Positions 16,081 through 21,010 of a stretch of 21,010 nt of DNA are shown here, piece by piece. Each line of letters begins with the position of its first letter. The first letter of the stretch is position 1. The notes beneath the pieces were generated by a model. The model searched no databases. It had not been told where the DNA came from and saw only the letters and a list, made by a program, of their open reading frames with translations. The position numbers were made by a program, and so were the translations under genes. Source of the stretch: Collodictyon triciliatum (lineage: Eukaryota > CRuMs); contig JBHJMP010001212.1 of assembly GCA_043381765.1 (NCBI GenBank), positions 1-21,010 on the forward strand, read 5' to 3'.

Positions 16081-19000
16081 TTATAAAGAATTGCGTATTA
16101 TCTGTAACATAGGTAGATTGTAATCATACATAAATACTAGTATTTGATATTATTGCATATTCTTTTCTCGTCAATGAAAATGAATCAAATGTAGTGGTAT
16201 ATACGAGGGTTTGTGATGTATATTCATGTTTTCAAACAGAAAATAGCAAGAAGGAAATTAGCAAGAAAGGAAGGTAGAAAGGTAAAATTAATTATAGAGT
16301 GTACCATGACTGGCTTAGTTTGGGTGGTCGGAGCATTTGCTTTTTGCATTGGAATGTATTTCAGTTTGTCACGTATTTGCGTGGCCACAAGCGAAAAAGA
16401 TTCCCTTACAGGCTTTTTTTTTTTAAAAAAAAGGATAAATGCATGAAATTATGCACAACTAACATAAAATAAAACTAACTCTAATAAAAACTCAAATCAT
16501 TATCAATAACAACAACAATAATAAACAGATATATAGTATCGTAATTTGCAAATTTACCTTGGGCTCTGGAGTCTGCTTCTGAACGGTTGATGTAGACTAC
16601 ATGATTCATTATCGATGGTGATGTTAATTATTATTTTTTTGCGACTTTTCTCTCATTATTTTCATCAGAAAAAGAAAGAAAAGAGCAACGAATGATAATG
16701 ATGGTCCAGTTACAATTGTTTGGTCACATTCGAAAGATAATTATGCACCCCTATTATATCCCTCTTTTTTTCTTTCTTCCCCCTCCTACATTAATTACTG
16801 ATGTAAAATGAGTGAAATATTGAATACGCATATTAAAAGTAGAACCAGTTCAGCTCGGGAGCGTGACATAGACTCTTCCTCAAAAGTGTCTTCATAGTTA
16901 TCCTCACTCTTGATTTCAGAGATAGATGATTCTCTGACAGAGGATGCTGATGTTGTTTTCGATGAGTCAGATGACTCTTCAGTTTCACTTGAAGATGAAT
17001 GTGACGAGGATGAAGACGATGAAGATAACGTGTCATCGGAGACCACACCACTGGATACGGTTTCAGCAACAGACTCTGCAACAGATTCTGAGAAGGAAAC
17101 GGCTGTGAAGGAAAATTAATACTAGTTTAAAAAAAAAAGTGGGGAGATAACAAAGAATTACTTAAATTAAAAAATAATACATTTCCAAAAGGAAAATACA
17201 TAAGTTTATTTCGAATATTTGTAAAATATTTTATTTTGATTATTATCTTTTAATTATCCTCTTTCTTCCCCTCTTTCTATCTAATTATGATGATGATTTT
17301 ATAAAGTTCCAGTTGACATGCGATATAATCAATTAAAAGTACATCTATTCAAAGGAGGTTTCGAGAGTGATGTGGGCTTTTGGTCGAACGCTGAAGATTG
17401 AGGTCTCGACGAATCTTTCTTTGGAGAGATTGACGACTTAATTGGAGGCTGTACGGGCTTTGGAGGAACTTTGGGAGGCTTTTCATCAAAGCTTTTGCTA
17501 TGAATAAAACTGTCGCCTGTTTCTGTGTGAATAGATTCGGACTTGATGTGGCGATGATACAACACCCATTTATATATAAATTAGTTAATTATAAATTCTT
17601 AAATCAATTCTATACCTTCTTGTTTAAAAAACTAGAGATAGACGGTATTTTTAAATAAATAATTGCATATGTACATATACTTATAATCAAATCTACAGCA
17701 TACAATTTGGTCTGTGGAGTCATCTATGCTAGATGATTGATTGACTGGAGCGACCTTCTAATTTATTTTTTCTTTTTTTTTAAAAAAAAGGAAATCTCAA
17801 TTGATTTAGGTGAAAGAGATATTAAATTTGGCCTCATTTAGTCAGAAAGGCGAGAATAGAATAATTATTTCCGGTATAATTATCAAAAATGCATACAGTC
17901 AGTTTTGCAGACACATTTTGAGGCTTTATTTTTAGATTTGTCGATGTATTTTCCTTATTTAGCGTTAATATGTTATTATTTCAACATATATTTACTTATT
18001 TATAGTAAATCTTCATTTAAATCAGTGCTATTATTAATGTCACTGTGTATTTTTCTTTTCATTCAAACCTTGGCCACCTCATCTTTCTTGAATGTTTGTG
18101 GTCTTGTTTCTGTTCCTGTGGTGATATTTACTTGCTTTTTCCCAGCTCCTTTCGCGGTGTGTGGCTCGGCGTGATGTCTATCGTCGGTTGGAAGTTCAAA
18201 ATCGGCCATACTTTTTGTCATGTCTGGCTCCTCAATATCACTGCTTATATCAGAGTCTAAATCGTCAATACTGCGCAGCGCACTTGTTCCGAACGAAAAT
18301 GAAGGTTCCTTCTGGACAAAGGGTTGGATAAAAATGAAGTTGATATTAGATTTTTCTAGATTTTTCTCAACCTCCCCCAGAGACCTCCACTTTACACGCT
18401 AGAGGCTTACTGACATAACAAGTAAATAAATCACCGAAAGGTTGCATAAAAACAACACATGATATATATATCAGCATACACGTTAAAAACAGTTACTTTG
18501 TCTCCAAATAGTTCCTTGTTGGATATCACCTTGTTGGTTGTTTGAGCACCACTTGACAGTTCAATTTCTTCCTATATTGCAGTACTTGAATTTATTTTTT
18601 TTCTATCATAAAAATGAATCCATAATAGATATGGGCGCTGATAGATTCTTTAAGATATGCTTGATAAAATTCTTAATTTTTTCTTTAGCGATTTATACCT
18701 TCTTTTTCACTTGTGTTGAGGATGTTGCAATATTTGTCTGAAGTTTATCTACTATTTTTGGTGTTTGTTCACCTATTGGCTGTGCCTTTGTGTTTGACAT
18801 ATGTCCAGCAGGGCTCGTGAGACTCGACCTTACAGAAGCAAATGTGCTATCAAAACATGAAAATTTGAATACAAATCTTGTAAAAATAATACGTTACATT
18901 TATCACATTCACTTTAAAACTTTTACATTTGCTCTTAATTAAATTTAACTTGAATAATCAATGTATAAAATTAAATTCACTTTTATCATAAAAAGAAAAA

Positions 19001-20889
19001 AGAAGGAAGAACAATTAAGATAAAACAAAATATATGATAAAAAATCTAATAGTGCACCTTCCTTTAGACAGAAGCAATTTAGCCTTTTCGATAGCGGACG
19101 TGGACTTTTGGGATAATGAGCCATCTTGGGTTTTTTGTACAGCTCCTTGGCCGGGTGAAGTCAATTTTGAATTTGTAGATTTAAAGGAGTTCGCAGCTGG
19201 CCTTTCATCTCTAATTATAGTTTGAAAATATACTCTTTGAGTGGATGTAAATATGCAAGTTATTTGGCCGAGGGCGTTTTTATAATTTAATTTAGATATA
19301 GCAATAAAACTTTATATATTCAAAAAGAATGGTACTTTGAATCGGCTCGCTTCGGAATTTCAATATCTGAGTCAAAGTCCAAACTATCTGCACTTTGGAT
19401 CAAGCCATGCTTTGACTTTAATAATGGATCTGATTTTGGTTTCAGAACCTTATACGAAAAATGGCCGTTAGATGGTGTCATTATTTAAATATTGAACTAG
19501 AAGAATTTTTAATTATAAACGATTTTCTTCTAAAGAATATTAGTGCACACTTGATTTGTACTTTCTTCTTCTGAATCTTGTGTAAATCCATCGATAGATC
19601 CGATGAAGTCGTTTTCTTCATCGCTTTCAGCTAAAGCTTGTACACATGAATTTTCAAATATATTCAATATCAATTTAAAGAAAAAAACTCCATCATATAT
19701 TGTTCATAAGAGTTTGATTTAAGAGAGAAAAATTTGGCAAAGTGAATGTCATTGTATATTTCCAGATGTCTCGAATTGAAAGGAAGAATAATTTTTTTTA
19801 GGATGCCTGCTTTTGGATTAAATTATATTCAATAGTATACAATACAAAAACGTACTTTTTTCTTTCTGCTGTTTTCTAATCATCTTTTCTTTTGCAGGAA
19901 CGAATTGGGATGAGAATCCAGAGTGAAACGAAACTTTCTGTCGAGGTTTCGTGACTAATCTGTCCATATCGTCCCCGCTTGCTTCCCATGAATCCCCGAA
20001 CGATACTGATGGAGATTTCTTCAGTGACGGCTTCGTTGGGGCAGCGGTCGCTGATATCGGTTCTGTGTCTGGTTTAATGATTGAAAATGGCTTGCCCGTG
20101 AATGTGTTTTGGCCTTGGTTGGCATTTACATTTGCAGCCTTTCCCTTCTGCAATATGTTTTGTGCATGATTGAGAGCAGATGAAGCAGATTTTATCAAAG
20201 AGGGTTTGTTTGATGAATGCTCGACAACATTTTGGCTTCCTTGCTTATGGAGTAATGATTGAGCTGTGCTGGCGAAGGGTTTTGCGTCTGTTTGTTTCAC
20301 TGCTGATGTCGAAGGTGTTGATTGAAGCATAGAACCGAAAGTGTTTGGAACGGATACCTTGGGATTCTTTGAGCCAGCAATTTTTGATGGTGTGCTCCTT
20401 TTTGGACCAAAGAGGCTGGTAGAATCTTCGTCATCGTCAAACAAAGAACTTGCAGAGAATGAACTTGGTTTTTTCGTTCCAACACCTGTGAATGGGTTCC
20501 GTAAATTAGTTTATATAATTATTTGGACAATTTTGCTTTATCAAAAATGGATTACTTGAAGAATATTTGTAAAATAAATTCAATTATGTAGTTCACATCC
20601 ATATCATTAAAAACCGCCATAGTTTCCAGTACTTTGTAGCACCGGTTGAGCTGTTTTCTGTTAGGTTAATTTTTACAAAGGATAAGGTTTATTTTAATAT
20701 TAGTGAAAATAAGATAACATAATAATAAATCAAATGCTTAATTGTTCGGTTCATCAAAGAGAAAGAAAATATAAACAACAAATTAGATTATCCATGATAA
20801 AATTTTCAACAAAATCCAAATACACTTTCAATCGAATAAAAGAAAAACAATATCCAATAGCAAGATGAATATTTTACCACCATCACCAT
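16081..20889 (-). CDS. Ser-rich, acidic, probably disordered protein (about 15 exons), function unknown
   Basis: Exons (- strand): 20889-20878?, 20657-20615, 20485-19856, 19630-19551, 19448-19336, 19210-19058, 18828-18699, 18571-18497, 18311-18069, 17757-17704, 17541-17343, 17102-16846, 16596-16558, 16412-16305 and 16101-16081?. The sum is 2,157 nt (718 residues) and all junction phases agree. The protein is dominated by Ser, Lys, Asp/Glu and Pro. Acidic motifs recur: SSLFDDDEDS, DDLDSDISSDIEEPDM, SLDFDSDIEI, DNYEDTFEEE. A helical motif occurs twice: SALNHAQNILQKGK and SAIEKAKLLLSKGR. An S-F-G motif also recurs (SVSFGDSW, SFSFGTSA). A PPKVPPKPVQPP stretch could bind SH3-type partners. No signal peptide, membrane span or enzyme domain is seen. 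It looks like a scaffold or adaptor, but I do not recognise it. The first exon (12 nt starting MVMV) and the last (IIRNSL-stop) are tentative; the gene may continue beyond the right edge. The acceptor at 17542 is weak. Confidence 0.68.
16414..16432. repeat. T11A8 tract at an acceptor site of the Ser-rich gene
   Basis: On the + strand GGC is followed by about 11 T and 8 A. In the transcript (- strand) this is U8A11 immediately before the AG of exon 16412-16305, so the usual polypyrimidine tract is separated from the acceptor AG by A residues. A similar block (T9A8, 17773-17789) lies just upstream, on the transcript, of exon 17757-17704. Confidence 0.7.
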
Positions 20890-20927
20890 TTTTGTTAATA
20901 AAAAAGAGACTGGCACGAGAAATTTAC
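20890..20927. other. Left flank of terminal repeat, upstream of tentative first exon
   Basis: A short AT-rich stretch between the tentative first ATG of the Ser-rich gene and the terminal AAT repeat. If the true first exon lies further right, the sequence here on the - strand (containing GCCAG before TCTCTTTTTT) could include part of another exon. This cannot be decided from the window. Confidence 0.3.

Positions 20928-21010
<83 letters not shown>
20928..21010. repeat. (AAT)n microsatellite at right edge
   Basis: Perfect ATA/AAT trinucleotides, about 27 units, running off the window end. It lies just upstream of the tentative start of the Ser-rich gene, or inside one of its introns if the gene extends further. 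Confidence 0.95.

Noticed and set aside
16213-16446. + strand hydrophobic frame (MTGLVWVVGAFAF...)
   Set aside because: It is antisense to exon 16412-16305 of the Ser-rich gene, whose phase and composition continue the upstream exons. A small + strand membrane protein cannot be fully excluded.
16081-20889. FAM21/WASHC2 identity for the Ser-rich gene, because of the LFDDDED motif
   Set aside because: Only one short acidic motif matches; no FAM21 head domain or repeated LFa-type motif series is seen, so no gene name is given.

Overview
This is a nuclear segment of a eukaryotic genome, most likely a free-living or unicellular protist. Every gene I could reconstruct except one is broken by short spliceosomal introns (about 50-270 nt). 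The genetic code looks standard (TAA and TGA both used as stops). Intergenic DNA is AT-rich and full of microsatellites, and no bacterial operon signals are visible. A plant-like 23-24-residue LRR ectodomain joined to a Cys-rich, multi-membrane-spanning C-terminus is an architecture I associate with protists; I cannot place the lineage further. All gene models below were assembled by hand, by requiring GT/GC...AG boundaries and matching reading-frame phases across each junction.

Layout. 1-365: degenerate A(n)G purine repeat. 484-1816 (+): four-exon single-pass membrane protein resembling LEA-2/WHy-type proteins. 2129-3166 (+): five-exon gene of unknown function whose last intron is GC-AG and filled by an ATC/ATT/ACC microsatellite. 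3708-5151 (-): EMC4, a subunit of the ER membrane protein complex, with a long purine/pyrimidine tract in intron 2. 5152-6728: intergenic DNA with poly(A) and an AAG tract. 6845-12687 (-): a 19-exon gene for a secretory-pathway LRR receptor-like protein of about 1,250 residues with roughly eight membrane spans. Nine consecutive exons are each exactly 69 nt, phase 1 at both ends, and each encodes one LRR. 12688-14053: intergenic region with A/T hairpins and poly(A). 14054-14908 (+): intronless AIG1/FAR-17a-type membrane hydrolase in an abruptly GC-rich island. It is followed only 41 bp later by a convergent unknown gene (14950-15607, -). 15700-16080: pyrimidine and (TG)n repeats. 16081-20889 (-): about 15-exon gene for a Ser-rich, acidic, probably disordered protein of unknown function. 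20928-21010: (AAT)n running off the window.

The genes do not form a pathway. EMC4 inserts membrane proteins into the ER, and the LRR receptor, the AIG1-like enzyme and the LEA-2-like protein are all membrane proteins, but nothing links them beyond proximity. The most distinctive system is the LRR gene. Its symmetric one-repeat-per-exon cassette can gain, lose or skip repeats without breaking the frame.
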